Assembly (NCBI GenBank): GCA_963210315.1
Contig: OY723238.1
Span: forward strand, 868,001 to 932,000
Reading direction: 5' to 3'
Source: Rhynchopus euleeides
Lineage: Eukaryota; Euglenozoa; Diplonemea; Diplonemida; Diplonemidae
Length of the DNA: 64,000 nucleotides
Made by a program: the position numbers and the translations under genes. Of this stretch, positions 20,208 through 30,964 are shown piece after piece. Position 1 is the first letter of the stretch, and each line of letters begins with the position of its first letter. Under the pieces are notes generated by a model. The model was not told where the DNA came from and did not search any database. It was given only the letters and a program-made list of their open reading frames with translations.

Positions 20208-20393
20208 CCTTCGCCTCTCTTCTCCTCAACGACACCACGCTCTGACGTGCTCTTCTGAAAGGGGTGAAGGTGCTGTGTTGGTGGATGATTCGCAATACAT
20301 GTGCCCCTGGCAAACATTCGCTGTGGGTAGGGCTGCAGGGCTCCCGGCGCGCCTCCTGTTGCTTGTCACTTGCCACTCTCAGACACACGTTAA

Positions 20394-20905
20394 TTTTTTT
20401 TTTCATGTCGCTCCCGTTGGTCACTTCGCTGCTTTGAGTCAGCCACGTGGCGGAAGCCGGACCGCAGGGAGGGGCGTTGCGCCCGTTGACGCCTCTCACT
20501 CCTCATGTGCCTTGAGTAGCTGCCAGGTGGGTCTGCTTTGAGGCGGGGAATCGCGTCAGGCCAAACAGCCACTGCGAGGACGTCTCCCCTAAAAGAAAAG
20601 AAAGAATGTGGGAAGGGGACGGGGGTGGGATGGGTGGGCAGCGCAAGCCGGAAGGAGCGCCTCCCATGGGGCGGAAGCTCACCCGACAGCATAAAATGCT
20701 GCGAAAACAACAAAAAAAGGGAAAATAAACCACGCACACCACAACATCAATAAAACCAAAGCCGTGCAGAAAGGGCCCCTCCGCATATATGAAACAGGGC
20801 ACACAGCGGAAAAAGAGTTACCAGAGCTTGCTTTAGTTTCCCCTCGGAGGAGGGTAATCACAGGGGGCGCCACGTGAAGGCAGCAAGTTGGATTTTATCC
20901 CCCCT
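20394..20905 (+). mobile_element. 512-bp SINE-like unit, second copy
   Basis: Same T-run start and same length as 7814-8325, nearly identical sequence. The left flank is array spacer (ACACACGTTAA), the right flank after about 16 unknown bases is the interior of a WD40 N-terminal region. The local order therefore also involves a rearrangement. Confidence 0.75.
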
Positions 20906-20924
20906 GGAGGGCATACCCGGCAGA

Positions 20925-21100
20925 TCCTCGTCACACCCTTCGATGCGTGCCGCCAGCCCTGCAGCCTCCCGGTCTGCGTTGATGGAACCCGCGAACATCT
21001 CCTTGACCGCATCCGCCTTCAGGCTGAGCACGGTCCCGCCATCCGCAACACCGACGACATAGCTCCGCCCGCTCTCCACATGACGCACTGACACGTCCAT
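20925..21100 (-). pseudogene. UBL-WD40 N-terminal fragment (copy 6)
   Basis: Encodes the first 59 or so residues of the family (MDVSVRHVESGRSYVVG to GCDEDL) and then runs into the SINE-like unit. The whole propeller is missing. The GRSY variant and the spacer upstream match copy 5, so it is probably a product of unequal exchange with that neighbour. Confidence 0.85.
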
Positions 21101-21284
21101 CCTTCCCCTCTCTTCTCCTCAACGACACCACGCTCTGACGTGCTCTTCTGAAAGGGGTGAAGGTGCTGTGTTGGTGGATGATTCGCAATACATGTGCCCC
21201 TGGCAAACATTCGCTGTGGGTAGGGCTGCAGGGCTCCCGGCGCGCCTCCTGTTGCTTGTCACTTGCCACTCTCAGACACACGTT

Positions 21285-22940
21285 AATCTTTTTAGTTTAG
21301 TGTAGGACGCACCAAGCGAGCTCTAGTGCTCCCTCCACTGTCGGTGGGGGGCCCTTTCGAGCGGGACTGATGGTTCTTTGTTTGTCGGGATGCAGACGCA
21401 GCGGCTGCAGGGGGAGGGGGCCCTGTTGGGCGAGGCGGACGCTTCTCGGTTTGGCGGGGAGCCGCGTTAGGAGTAGCGGCGGCGGGGGTCCTTTTCGGGC
21501 GGGGCGGAAGGCTCCTTGCTTGATGGGGCATAGCATGTGCAGCCGTCGCCGGGGGTGGGCGCTTCGGGCGAGATGGACGTATCCCGGTCTGGCGGGGAGC
21601 CGCAGTGGTGGCGGTGGCAGCGGACGGGGGGCCTGGGCCTGTTGGTACCCGGCTTCGTTGCATGGATCGGAAGTTGACGGAGGGGCGGTGGCCGTTTGCA
21701 CAGCACTTCTCTGCAGAGGGGCATACGCTACACTTCGTCAGCTTGTGCTCACTACAAGCAGCAGCAGGGGTGTGATCGCCTTCCGAGTGATGGGCGATGC
21801 AACAGTTTTGCAGGGAGAGGGCGTGTGTGCCCGGTTTTGAGCATCTGGTGCATTTCAGTTTACAGTGGAGTTCACAGAGCTTGGCACCACCAAAGTAGCA
21901 TGAGACCGCTTGCTGCGGTCCGGGGGGTCGGGAGCGTTTTGCGGCACTCGCTTTCCAGAGGGTAGCACGTGAGGAGCGGTCGGAGGAGGGGAAGGTCGGG
22001 AAGACGTCAGCCCCCCAGTTCGACCCGGCTGAGCCGGTCACCGCACGCCGGAGTTGCTGCTCGATCACAGCGGTGGTCTGCGAGTCCCGAGTGAACATGG
22101 GGCGCTGGGAAATCCTGCCGTATACGTAGGGAGCCCCTCTGGTGCGGAGGCAGCCGATACCTTCTGTCTTGTTCGGTAGTGGCGCCTCGAGGTTGAGGTT
22201 TGTGCACAGGTTGCATAGGCTTGTGAGGATGCGGCCTAGGTGCCACCCTCGTTCCAAGACAGAGGCCTGCTCGTTGACGATGTTGAGTCCGGAGAAGACC
22301 TCGAAGTCGATGGCAAGCTCGATGTTGCTGACCTGTCCCATGCCAGTCCAGCGTAGTGCAGCGAGCCAGCTTTTAACGGCTCGCAGTAGAGGAGTGCCTT
22401 TTCTCCATAAGGAGTTGGGGAGTGTGTCCGGAATGCGGGCATAGTCGCAGGGATAGGGGGTGCCGCCTGCTGAGGTGGCAGCATTCCAGGGCTGTATTGC
22501 AGGCGGAGCGTCCATGCGTTCCTTTTCAAGGAGGTCTCTGTGCTCGAAGATGATGCACATCATGCGTTGGACGAGGGGTGTGTCAACCGTTGCTCCCCGT
22601 GGTGCGATGCCATAGTTGAGTGTGCATGGCGGCCATTCGGAGCGGTCGACCCGCATTATGGGGGCGAAGACGGGGTCGGTTCTGATGTGGTCGTACGCCG
22701 GGCACTCCCACCAGAGGTGTATCTTCGTCTCCGGCTTGCCGGTGTTGCAGAGGACACAGATGTCGGAGGGTGGCCCCGGGGGCGCGGGTTTGTCTGAGTC
22801 GGTAGCGCTGCTGTCGTAGTCGAACTTCTCCATCTCCGTTTCTGAGGAGGCAGTTGATGTTGACGAGGACGACGCGGACGAGGAAGTCGATGAGGAGGAG
22901 GAGGACCCTGACATCGAGGAGGATGACGATGGCGTGGGGG
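21285..22940 (-). mobile_element. 5'-truncated LINE fragment, family B, copy 2
   Basis: Same junctions as the copy at 10922-12460 but with an uninterrupted ORF. The 3' end in sense direction reads CTAAACTAAAAAGATTAACG, so the ORF stop lies only about ten bases before the element end. No other 3' UTR is seen. Confidence 0.8.
21292..22914 (-). pseudogene. LINE ORF2 C-terminal half, open frame, 5'-truncated
   Basis: 540 aa ORF starting by chance in the Ser-rich linker. Order: zinc knuckle CVLCNTGKPETKIHLWWEC, a conserved C-terminal module (RSEWPPCTLNYGIAP, ALRWTGMGQVSNIELAIDFEV) shared with both other LINEs in the window, then the Cys/His module with CxxHx4CxxC, CCxxHH and CxxHx4CxxC. The tail has three to four Pro/Arg-rich imperfect repeats (for example RQTGIRPSRPKRPPPATAAH). 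The reverse transcriptase and endonuclease are absent, so the copy cannot move by itself. Confidence 0.8.
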
Positions 22941-23011
22941 GTCAGGAGGTGCTGTGCTGGGAGGCAACGAGCAAGGCAGTGCACCGCAAGCACACAAGCA
23001 GAACAGGTTGC

Positions 23012-24154
23012 CTAAGTGCTGCCCGCACGCGGAACGTCACACACAGCACACACATTCACAGAAGAGTTGCTTGGTGTGAAGACCCACCTCCCACACGGGC
23101 TGAGTGACACAGCTTCGCCCGTTGACTCCACTTGTCCCAAGCACTGCAAGGTGCTGAGGTTGTACAACTTGGTGTGACAACGTTCGACGAGTGACACTGC
23201 CACAACATCACCTGGCTGTGACACGGCAAGCAGGTACGGGGTATCAGAGAGAGCGACAGTACGGATGCAGGTGAGGGTGGTTGTGCACCACACCTTCAGT
23301 GACTCGTCTTCAGAGCACGACACCAGGTGCTGCCCGTCGCTGGTTAGGGCGATGTCGTGCACATCATTCGTGTGCTCAGACAGGGTGTCGGTGTGGGTGA
23401 GGGTGCTGATGTCATACACACGGATGGTCTTGTCCTCTGACCCGGTGAAGATCCTCGTAGTTGACACTGCAATCCCAAAGACACCCCCGCTGTGACCCTC
23501 CAGGACTGTGCCGCTTGGTGTGCCCTCCAAGTCCCACACAGACACCTCCCCATCTTTGTCACCCGACACGAGACGTCCACAGTGTGTCCACGCAGCACTC
23601 CAGACTGCATTGTCGTGCTCCTCCAGACAGCACACCTGTTCCCACGTTGCTGTCAGCCACACGCAGATGGTGGTGTCGTCTGAGCACGTTGCCAGCCACG
23701 TCCCACAGACTGAGAACGCAGTTGATGGAATGCGTGTCCTCCCATGTGTGAGGTGCACCACCAAATTAGCAGTCCTGGTGTCAAACACGGTGCTGCCTTT
23801 CTGGTACCCCACTGAACACAGGGTGCCACACCTCGACAGTGCGACAGAACAGACTTCATTGCCCTGATGAGCAGAGTTGTAGACAGCCTGAGCCTTGACG
23901 TGTGGCCACCTCCGGACGAGCTGGACAGGATCCCCAACCTCGAGACCCGTGTTGGCAACGCGCTCTGCATCGTCCAGGTCCTCGTCACACCCTTCGATGC
24001 GTGCCGCCAGCCCTGCAGCCTCCCGGTCTGCGTTGATGGAACCCGCGAACATCTCCTTGACCGCATCCGCCTTCAGGCTGAGCACGGTCCCGCCATCCGC
24101 AACACCGACGACACAGCTCCGCCCGCTCTCCACATGACGCACTGACACGTCCAT
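23012..24154 (-). CDS. UBL-WD40 protein, copy 7 (intact)
   Basis: 380 aa. Blade 1 begins YNSAHQGNEVCSVALSRC; the following loop is shortened (GYQKGSTVFDTRTANLV). Variable words: HDNAV before blade 3, HSGGV before blade 4 and HTNDV before blade 5, where it also reads IALTSDGQH instead of the usual IALTQDEQH. Blade 3 has VSVWDLEGTPSGTVL. Blade 6 (SLVERCHTKLYN) matches copies 3 and 4. Conserved start; stop CDVPRAGST. Confidence 0.88.
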   Translation of the reverse strand: MDVSVRHVESGRSCVVGVADGGTVLSLKADAVKEMFAGSINADREAAGLAARIEGCDEDLDDAERVANTGLEVGDPVQLVRRWPHVKAQAVYNSAHQGNEVCSVALSRCGTLCSVGYQKGSTVFDTRTANLVVHLTHGRTRIPSTAFSVCGTWLATCSDDTTICVWLTATWEQVCCLEEHDNAVWSAAWTHCGRLVSGDKDGEVSVWDLEGTPSGTVLEGHSGGVFGIAVSTTRIFTGSEDKTIRVYDISTLTHTDTLSEHTNDVHDIALTSDGQHLVSCSEDESLKVWCTTTLTCIRTVALSDTPYLLAVSQPGDVVAVSLVERCHTKLYNLSTLQCLGQVESTGEAVSLSPCGRWVFTPSNSSVNVCAVCDVPRAGST

Positions 24155-24481
24155 CCTTCCCCTCTCTTCCCCTCAACGACAACCCCACGGTACTCACGGA
24201 CACACGTGCTCTTCTGACATGGGTGAAAGTAGTGTGTTGCTGGGGAACAGCAAACACAGGGACGTGATGGAGGGTACAGATACGACCATGGGGCAGTGGA
24301 ATCAGGGGGCAGTGTGGTTGGAGGGGCGTGGGAGGGTGGGGGCAGAGGCTTTCTGGAAGCACTGTGTCATCCTGAGCAGTCGCACCTCAACGCTGCCTCC
24401 AACCAGCAGGGTCAGGAGGTGCTGTGCTGGGAGGCAACGAGCAAAGCAGTGCACCGCAAGCACACAAGCAGAACAGGTTGC

Positions 24482-25621
24482 CTAAGTGCTGCCCTCACGC
24501 GGAACGTCACACACAGCACGCACATTCACAGAAGAGCAGTTTGATGTGAAGACCCACCTCCCATAGGGGCTGAGTGCAACACCATAACCCTCTGACTCCA
24601 CTTGTCCCAAGCACTGCAAGGTGCTGAGGCTGTACAACTCGGTGCAGGACCAAAGGGACACTGCCACAACATCACCTGGCTGTGATACGGCAAGCAGGTA
24701 AAGAGTAGTAAAGAGATCGACAGAACGGATGCAGGTGAGGGTGGTTGTGCACCACACCTTCAGTGACTCGTCTTCAGAGCACGACACCAGGTGCTGCCCG
24801 TCGTCGGTCAGGGCGATGTTGTACACAGTATCTGTGTGCTCAGACAGGGTGTCGGTGTGGGTGAGGGTGCTGATGTCATATACACGGATGGTGGTGTCGA
24901 GTGACCCGGTGAAGATCCTCGTAGTTGACACTGCAATCCCATAAACAGTATCGCTGTGCCCCTCCAGCACTGTGGCACTTGGTGCGCCCTCCAAGTCCCA
25001 CACACACACCTTCCCATTATAGTCACCCGACACGAGACGTCCACAGTGTGTCCACGCAGCAGTCCAGACTGCATTGTCGTGCTCCTCCAGACAACACACC
25101 TGTTCCCACGTTGCTGTCAGCCACACGCTGATGGTCTTGTCCCCTGAGCACGTTGCCAGCCACCTCCCACAGACTGAGAACGCAGTGCACCGAATGGATT
25201 TCACCCCATGTCGAAGCTGCGCCACCTCATCAGCAGTCGTTGTATCAAACACAGTGATGGCTCCTGACGCGTATCCCACGCAGCACAACGTGCCACACCT
25301 CGACAGTGCAACGGAACGGACTTCGTTGTCCTGATGCTCAGAGTTGTAGACAGCCGGAGCCTTGACGTGTGGCCACCTCCGGACGAGCTGGACATGATCC
25401 CCAACCTCGAGACCCGTGTTGGCAACGCGCTCTGCATCGTCCAGGTCCTCGTCACACCCTTCGATGCGTGCCGCCAGCCCTGCAGCCTCCGGGTCTGCGT
25501 TGATGGAACCCGCGAACATCTCCTTGACCGCATCCGCCTTCAGGCTGAGCACGGTCCCGCCATCCGCAACACCGACGACACAGCTCCGCCCGCTCTCCAC
25601 ATGACGCACTGACACGTCCAT
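24482..25621 (-). CDS. UBL-WD40 protein, copy 8 (intact)
   Basis: 379 aa. It shares blades 1-2 with copy 10 (VGYASGAITVFDTTTADEVAQLRHGVKSI) and blade 6 with it too (SLWSCTELYSLS). Variable words: HDNAV before blade 3, HSDTV before blade 4 and HTDTV before blade 5. One substitution in the otherwise constant N-terminus, INADPEAAG for INADREAAG. Conserved start and stop. Confidence 0.88.
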   Translation of the reverse strand: MDVSVRHVESGRSCVVGVADGGTVLSLKADAVKEMFAGSINADPEAAGLAARIEGCDEDLDDAERVANTGLEVGDHVQLVRRWPHVKAPAVYNSEHQDNEVRSVALSRCGTLCCVGYASGAITVFDTTTADEVAQLRHGVKSIRCTAFSVCGRWLATCSGDKTISVWLTATWEQVCCLEEHDNAVWTAAWTHCGRLVSGDYNGKVCVWDLEGAPSATVLEGHSDTVYGIAVSTTRIFTGSLDTTIRVYDISTLTHTDTLSEHTDTVYNIALTDDGQHLVSCSEDESLKVWCTTTLTCIRSVDLFTTLYLLAVSQPGDVVAVSLWSCTELYSLSTLQCLGQVESEGYGVALSPYGRWVFTSNCSSVNVRAVCDVPREGST

Positions 25622-25689
25622 CCTTCCCCTCTCTTCCCCTCAACGACAACCCCACGGTCCTCACACACAGACCTACTCTTCTGACACGG

Positions 25690-25880
25690 GTGGTGGTGGG
25701 GACACTGCCGTTCTTTGGACGACAAGGAGGCAGGGCGGTCGATGCGACCACCGGAGGGGTTGATAGCCTTGCTGTCTAGCTGTCATGTGAGTGCTCGAAC
25801 AAGCTAGCGAGGATGGTGATAGCGGGGTGCTAGGACGACAGGCTGAACGGGATGGAGGAGCCACAACACGTCGGAGAGGG
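25690..25880. other. Unique insert in the spacer between copies 8 and 9
   Basis: About 190 bp not found in other spacers (from GTTCTTTGGACGACAAGGAGG to CGGAGAGGGTGG). No terminal repeats or ORF of interest were seen. Confidence 0.4.
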
Positions 25881-26057
25881 TGGTTGGAGGGGCTTGTGAG
25901 GGTGGGGGCAGAGGCTGTCCGGTAGCACTGTGTCATCCTGAGCAGTCGCACCTCAGATGCAGTGCACGCTGCCTCCAACCAGCAGGGTCAGGTGGTGCTG
26001 TGCTGGGAGGCAACGAGCAAGGCGGTGCACCGCAAGCACACAAGCTGAACAGGTTGC

Positions 26058-27191
26058 CTAAGTGCTGCCCTCACGCGGAACGTCACACACAGCACACACA
26101 TTCACAGAAGGGGAGCTCGGTGTGAAGACCCACCTCCCACAGGGGCTGAGTGCCACCCCTCCACCCTTTGACTCCACTTGTCCCAAGCACTGCAAGGTGC
26201 TGAGGCTGTACAACCTGGTCTGGTGATAGAAGCACACTGCCACAACATCAGCTGTCTGTGACACGGCAAGCAGGTACGGGATATCAGAGAGAGCGACAGT
26301 ACGGATGCAGGTGAGGGTGGTTGTGCACCACACCTTCAGTGACATGTCAGCAGAGCACGACACCAGGTGCTGCTCGTCGTTCGTCACGACAATGCTGTAC
26401 ACAGTATCTGTGTGCTCAGACAGGGTGTCGGTGTGGGTGAGGGTGCTGATGTCATACACGCAGATCGTCTTGTCGTATGAACCGGTGAAGATTCTCGTAG
26501 TTGACACTGCAATGCCATTCACCCAATTGCTGTGCCCCTCCAGCACTGTGGCACTCGGTGTGCCCTCCAAGTCCCACACACGCACCTTCCCATCATCGTC
26601 ACCCGACACGAGACGTCCACAGTGTGTCCACCCTGCATTCCACACCTTTGTGTCGTACTTCAGACACCACACCTGTTCCCACGTTGCTGTCAGCCACACG
26701 CAGATGGTGCTGTCCTCTGAGCACGTTCCCAGCCACGTCCCACAAACTGAGAACGCAGTGGAGAGAATGGTTATCTCCCCATGTGTGAGGTGCGCCACCA
26801 CACCAGCAGTCGTGATGTCAAACACAGTGATGTGTCCGCTATTGTGCGCCACGGAACACAGGGTGCCACACCTCGACAGTGTGATGTTCACTATGTCCCT
26901 GTCGCACCCACAGTTGTAGACAGCGGGAGCCTTGACGAGTGGCCACCTCCGGACGAGCTGGACACGACCCCCAACCTCGAGACCCGTGTTGGCAACGCGC
27001 TCTGCATCGTCCAGGTCCTCGTCACACCCTTCGATGCGTGCCGCCAGCCCTGCAGCCTCCCGGTCTGCGTTGATGGAACCCGCGAACATCTCCTTGACCG
27101 CATCCGCCTTCAGGCTGAGCACGGTCCCGCCATCCGCAACACCGACGACACAGCACCGCCCGCTCTCGACATGACACACTGACACGTCCAT
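26058..27191 (-). CDS. UBL-WD40 protein, copy 9 (intact)
   Basis: 377 aa, one of the most divergent copies. The start reads MDVSVCHVESGRCC. Blade 1 is YNCGCDRDIVNITLSRC, with a loop VAHNSGHITVFDITTAGVV. Variable words: YDTKV (one residue shorter, replacing the usual EEH entry) before blade 3, HSNWV before blade 4 and HTDTV before blade 5, followed by SIVVTNDEQ. In blade 6, SQTADVV replaces the otherwise constant SQPGDVV. Conserved stop. Confidence 0.88.
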   Translation of the reverse strand: MDVSVCHVESGRCCVVGVADGGTVLSLKADAVKEMFAGSINADREAAGLAARIEGCDEDLDDAERVANTGLEVGGRVQLVRRWPLVKAPAVYNCGCDRDIVNITLSRCGTLCSVAHNSGHITVFDITTAGVVAHLTHGEITILSTAFSVCGTWLGTCSEDSTICVWLTATWEQVWCLKYDTKVWNAGWTHCGRLVSGDDDGKVRVWDLEGTPSATVLEGHSNWVNGIAVSTTRIFTGSYDKTICVYDISTLTHTDTLSEHTDTVYSIVVTNDEQHLVSCSADMSLKVWCTTTLTCIRTVALSDIPYLLAVSQTADVVAVCFYHQTRLYSLSTLQCLGQVESKGGGVALSPCGRWVFTPSSPSVNVCAVCDVPREGST

Positions 27192-27420
27192 CCTTCCCCT
27201 CTCTTCCCCTCAACGACAACCCCACGATCCTCACGGACACACGTGCTCTCACACACTGACGTGTGGTTCTGACACGGGTGAGGGTGCTGTGTTGGTTATG
27301 TCCCGTTGGGACAGGGGCAACCCTTGTCCTGCATGTGGGGCGGTAGCGTTGGGAGGAGCTTGTGAGGGTGGGGGGCAGAGGCTGTCTGGAAGCACTGTGT
27401 CATCCCGAGCAGTCGCACCT

Positions 27421-27835
27421 CAGATTACTGCGCGAGGATCAGACCTGGCCGGGGAGGCTAGTGGTGTGCGGAGCACGTTTTGCTGTGATGGATCGACGTT
27501 ATCTGCTCGAGTGTTTGTTTGTGCACCAAACCCGGGTGAACAACACTGGCTGCAAAGTGACACAGTTTGACACACAGTGGCACAGAGCGAAGGCCTCCCA
27601 CGTGTTTTGCCTGATGAAGGTTGGTGCGAATGTGCGCACAGTCATAGCAACAAGGCAAGATAGATTGTGTTTGTCACCCAAAGCGCTGCCAACTATCTTT
27701 TACACTGTGACAAGCTTTCTTGTTGTGTGTGAAAAAGTAAGCGTATCTGCGTACATTTGGTTGCTTGTAGTCCACACGCGGGGAGGGGGGGCTTCTCGTG
27801 CACCTGGTGTAGACGATGCCTCATCGTCATGATGC
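27421..27835. repeat. Spacer insert, longest copy of an array-edge repeat
   Basis: Contains GTGCACCAAACCCGGGTGAACAA and GATGAAGGTTGGTGCG, which also occur at 7345-7400 and 44245-44300. There an internal stretch of about 50 bp is missing, so this copy may be the ancestral form. No protein domain was recognised in its ORFs. Confidence 0.6.
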
Positions 27836-27957
27836 AGTGCACGCTGCCTCCAACCAGCAGGGTCAGGAGGTGCTGTGCTGGGAGGCAACGAGCAAGGCAG
27901 TGCACCGCAAGCACACAAGCAGAAGAGGTTGCCTAAGTGCTGCTCTGTCTCGGAACG

Positions 27958-29070
27958 TCACACAGTATCCACATTCACAGAAGGGGAGCTTGGTGTGAAG
28001 ACCCACCTCCCACACGGGCTGAGTTCCACGGCTTCCCCCGTTGAGTCCACATGTCCCAAGCACTGCAAGGTGCTGAGGCTGAACAACTTGGTGCAGGACC
28101 AAAGGGACACTGCCACAACATCACCTGGCTGTGACACGGCAAGCAGGTAGGGGGTATCTGAGAGAGCGACAGAACGGATGCAGGTGAGGGTGGTTGTGCA
28201 CCACACCTTCAGTGACTCGTCTTCAGAGCACGACACCAGGTACTGGCCGTCGTCGGTCAGGACGATGTTGTACACAGTATCTGTGTGCTCAGACAGGGTG
28301 TCGGTGTGGGTGAGGGTGCTGATGTCATACACACGGATGGTGTCGTCCTCTGACCCGGTGAAGATCCTCGCAGTTGACACTGCTATCCCAAGAACACCCC
28401 CGCTGTGCCCCTCCAGCACTGTGGCACTTGGTGTGCCCTCCAGGTCCCACACACACACCTTCCCAGCGTTGTCACCCGACACGAGACGTCCACAGTGTGT
28501 CCACGCAGCACTCCAGACTGCATTGTCGTGTTCCTCCAGACACCACACCTGCTCCCACGTTGCTGTCAGCCACACACAGGTGGTCTTGTCCCCTGAGCAC
28601 GTTGCCAGCCACGTCCCACAGACGGAGAATACGGTGTGCCGAATGGATTTCACCCCATGTCGAAGCTGCGCCACCTCATCAGCAGTCGTTGTGTCAAACA
28701 CAGTGATGTCTCCTGACGCGTATCCCACGCAGCACAACGTCCCACACCTCGACACTGTGACAGAACGGAGCTCGTCGTCCGGATGCCTACTGTTGTAGAC
28801 GGCGGGAGCCTTGACGTGTGGCCACCTGCGGACGAGCTGGACACGACCCCCAACCTCGAGACCCGTGTTGGCAACGCGCTCTGCATCGTCCAGATCCTCG
28901 TCACACCCTTCGATGCGTGCCGCCAGCCCTGCAGCCTCCCGGTCTGCGTTGATGGAACCCGCGAATATCTCCTTGACCGCATCCGCCTTCAGGCTGAGCA
29001 CGGTCCCGCCATCCGCAACACCGACGACACAGCTCCGCCCCTTCTCGACATGACGCACTGACACGTCCAT
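27958..29070 (-). CDS. UBL-WD40 protein, copy 10 (shortened C-terminus)
   Basis: 370 aa; reads the whole family sequence to SPSVNV and then stops early (DTV), because several bases are missing just before the usual CDVPREGST end. Only about ten residues of blade 7 are altered. Start MDVSVRHVEKG; KEIFAG in place of KEMFAG. Blade 1 is YNSRHPDDELRSVTVSRC. Variable words: HDNAV, HSGGV and HTDTV before blades 3, 4 and 5. Related to copy 8 in blades 1-2 and 6. Confidence 0.82.
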   Translation of the reverse strand: MDVSVRHVEKGRSCVVGVADGGTVLSLKADAVKEIFAGSINADREAAGLAARIEGCDEDLDDAERVANTGLEVGGRVQLVRRWPHVKAPAVYNSRHPDDELRSVTVSRCGTLCCVGYASGDITVFDTTTADEVAQLRHGVKSIRHTVFSVCGTWLATCSGDKTTCVWLTATWEQVWCLEEHDNAVWSAAWTHCGRLVSGDNAGKVCVWDLEGTPSATVLEGHSGGVLGIAVSTARIFTGSEDDTIRVYDISTLTHTDTLSEHTDTVYNIVLTDDGQYLVSCSEDESLKVWCTTTLTCIRSVALSDTPYLLAVSQPGDVVAVSLWSCTKLFSLSTLQCLGHVDSTGEAVELSPCGRWVFTPSSPSVNVDTV

Positions 29071-29249
29071 AGTTCCCCTCTCTTCCCCTCAACGACAACC
29101 CCACGATCCTCACACACTGACGTGTGGTTCTGACATGGGTGAGGGTGCTGTGTTGGCTATGTCCCGTTGGGACAGGGGCACCCTTGTCCTGCATGTGGGG
29201 CGGTAGCGTTGGGGGTAGCTTGTGAAGCTGGGGGCAGAGGCGTGTCTGG

Positions 29250-29710
29250 AAGCACTGTGTCATCCTGAGTCCCCTTCGGTTCCTGTGTGAGGGAGGCGAA
29301 GTGTACGCAGCAATACATTCCGGGCAAGCCTTGCCCTCTTGGCACTGAGCCCCACTACAAACGTGGTCGAGAGGGGAGAGGGGAGTGGGCAGCACGATCT
29401 TCTGTTACCATTACTGTTCTTAGCGCAGGGGTACGCTGAGCGCGCGGCTGAAGTCGCAGGTCGCCGCAGGACGCAGCGGAAGAGCCGCACGATCAGCGCC
29501 GAACGACACCCCGGGTGGCAGGGAAGGGAAAAAGAGAACGGCTTGTCGCAGTCCGTGGGAGAAAGTAAGTTGGAGCTTGTCGTTCACTGTGCTGTGGTAG
29601 TGTGTGTCAGTCCAAGAGCTCCACGGACTGGTAGCCTACATTACTCTGACCGAATAGAAAAGGGGAGAACCTTGGGAACTCAGACTAGTGAGCAGGCCCT
29701 CTGTGGCCAG
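29250..29710. other. Unique insert in the spacer upstream of copy 10
   Basis: About 450 bp of non-repeated sequence between two spacer blocks. ORFs are short and domain-free. No inverted termini were found by eye. Confidence 0.4.
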
Positions 29711-29827
29711 AGCAGTCGCACCTCAGATGCAGTGCACGCTGCCTCCAACCAGCAGGGTCAGGAGGTGCTGTGCTGGGAGGCAACGAGCAAGGCAGTGCAC
29801 CGCAAGCACACAAGCAGAACAGGTTGC

Positions 29828-30964
29828 CTAAGTGCTGCCCTCACGCGGAACGTCACACACAGCACGCACAGACACACAATCATCGCTTGATGTGAAGACC
29901 CACCTCCCACAGGGGCTGAGTGCAACACCGTAACCCATTGACTCCACTTGTCCCAAGCACTGCAAGGTGCTGAAGTTGTACAACTTGGTGTTATTGAAAA
30001 AGGTTACTGCCACAACATCACCTGGCTGTGACACGGCAGGCAGGTACGGGGTATCAGAGAGACCAACAGTACGGATGCAGGTGAGGGTGGTTGTGCACCA
30101 CACCTTCATAGAGTTGTCGTCAGAGCACGCAACCAGGTGTTGCCCTTGCTTCGTGAGGGCGATGCCGAACACAGCATCCGTGTGCTCAGACAGGGTGTCG
30201 GTGTGGGTGAGGGTGCTGATGTCGTACACACGGATGGTCTTGTCCCATGACCCGGTGAAGATCCTCGTAGTTGACACTGCAATCCCAGAAACAGCGTCGG
30301 TGTGCCCCTCCAGCACTGTGGCACTTGGTGTGCCCTCCAAGTCCCACACACGCACCTTCCTCCCATAGTCACCCGACACGAGACGTCCACAGTGTGTCCA
30401 CCCTGCACTGAACACCGGTGTGTTGTGTTCCTTCAGACACCACACCTGTTCCCACGTTGCTGTCAGCCACACGCAGATGGTGCTATCATGAGAGCACGTT
30501 GCCAGCCACGTCCCACAGACTGAGAACGCAACGTACGGAATGGAGTCAGCACCGTGCGTGAGGTGCGCCACCACACCAGCAGTCGTGGTGTCAAATACGC
30601 TGATGTGTCCTCTCCTGTACCCCACTGAACACAGGGTGCCACACCTCGACAGTGCGACACTCTCGGCATACTGGTCCTGCCCACTGGCATAACCAGCCTG
30701 AGCCTTGACGTGTGGCCACCTCCGGACGAGCTGGACAGGATCCCCAACCTCGAGACCCGTGTTGGCAACGCGCTCTGCATCGTCCAGGTCCTCGTCACAC
30801 CCTTCGATGCGTGCCGCCAGCCCTGCAGCCTCCCGGTCTGCGTTGATGGAACCCGCGAACATCTCCTTGACAGCATCCGCCTTCAGGCTGAGCACGGTCC
30901 CGCCATCCGCAACACCGACGACACAGCTCCGCCCGCTCTCCACATGACGCACTGACACGTCCAT
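29828..30964 (-). CDS. UBL-WD40 protein, copy 11 (intact)
   Basis: 378 aa. Blade 1 is strongly different (GYASGQDQYAESVALSRC), blade 2 enters with HGADSIPYVAF. Variable words: HNTPV before blade 3 (preceded by CLKE), HTDAV before blade 4 and HTDAV before blade 5. It has DNSMKVWCTTTL in blade 5 and SDDCVSV in blade 7 where others have SNSSVNV. Conserved start and stop. The spread of changes over every blade top argues against simple neutral drift of one region. Confidence 0.88.
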   Translation of the reverse strand: MDVSVRHVESGRSCVVGVADGGTVLSLKADAVKEMFAGSINADREAAGLAARIEGCDEDLDDAERVANTGLEVGDPVQLVRRWPHVKAQAGYASGQDQYAESVALSRCGTLCSVGYRRGHISVFDTTTAGVVAHLTHGADSIPYVAFSVCGTWLATCSHDSTICVWLTATWEQVWCLKEHNTPVFSAGWTHCGRLVSGDYGRKVRVWDLEGTPSATVLEGHTDAVSGIAVSTTRIFTGSWDKTIRVYDISTLTHTDTLSEHTDAVFGIALTKQGQHLVACSDDNSMKVWCTTTLTCIRTVGLSDTPYLPAVSQPGDVVAVTFFNNTKLYNFSTLQCLGQVESMGYGVALSPCGRWVFTSSDDCVSVRAVCDVPREGST

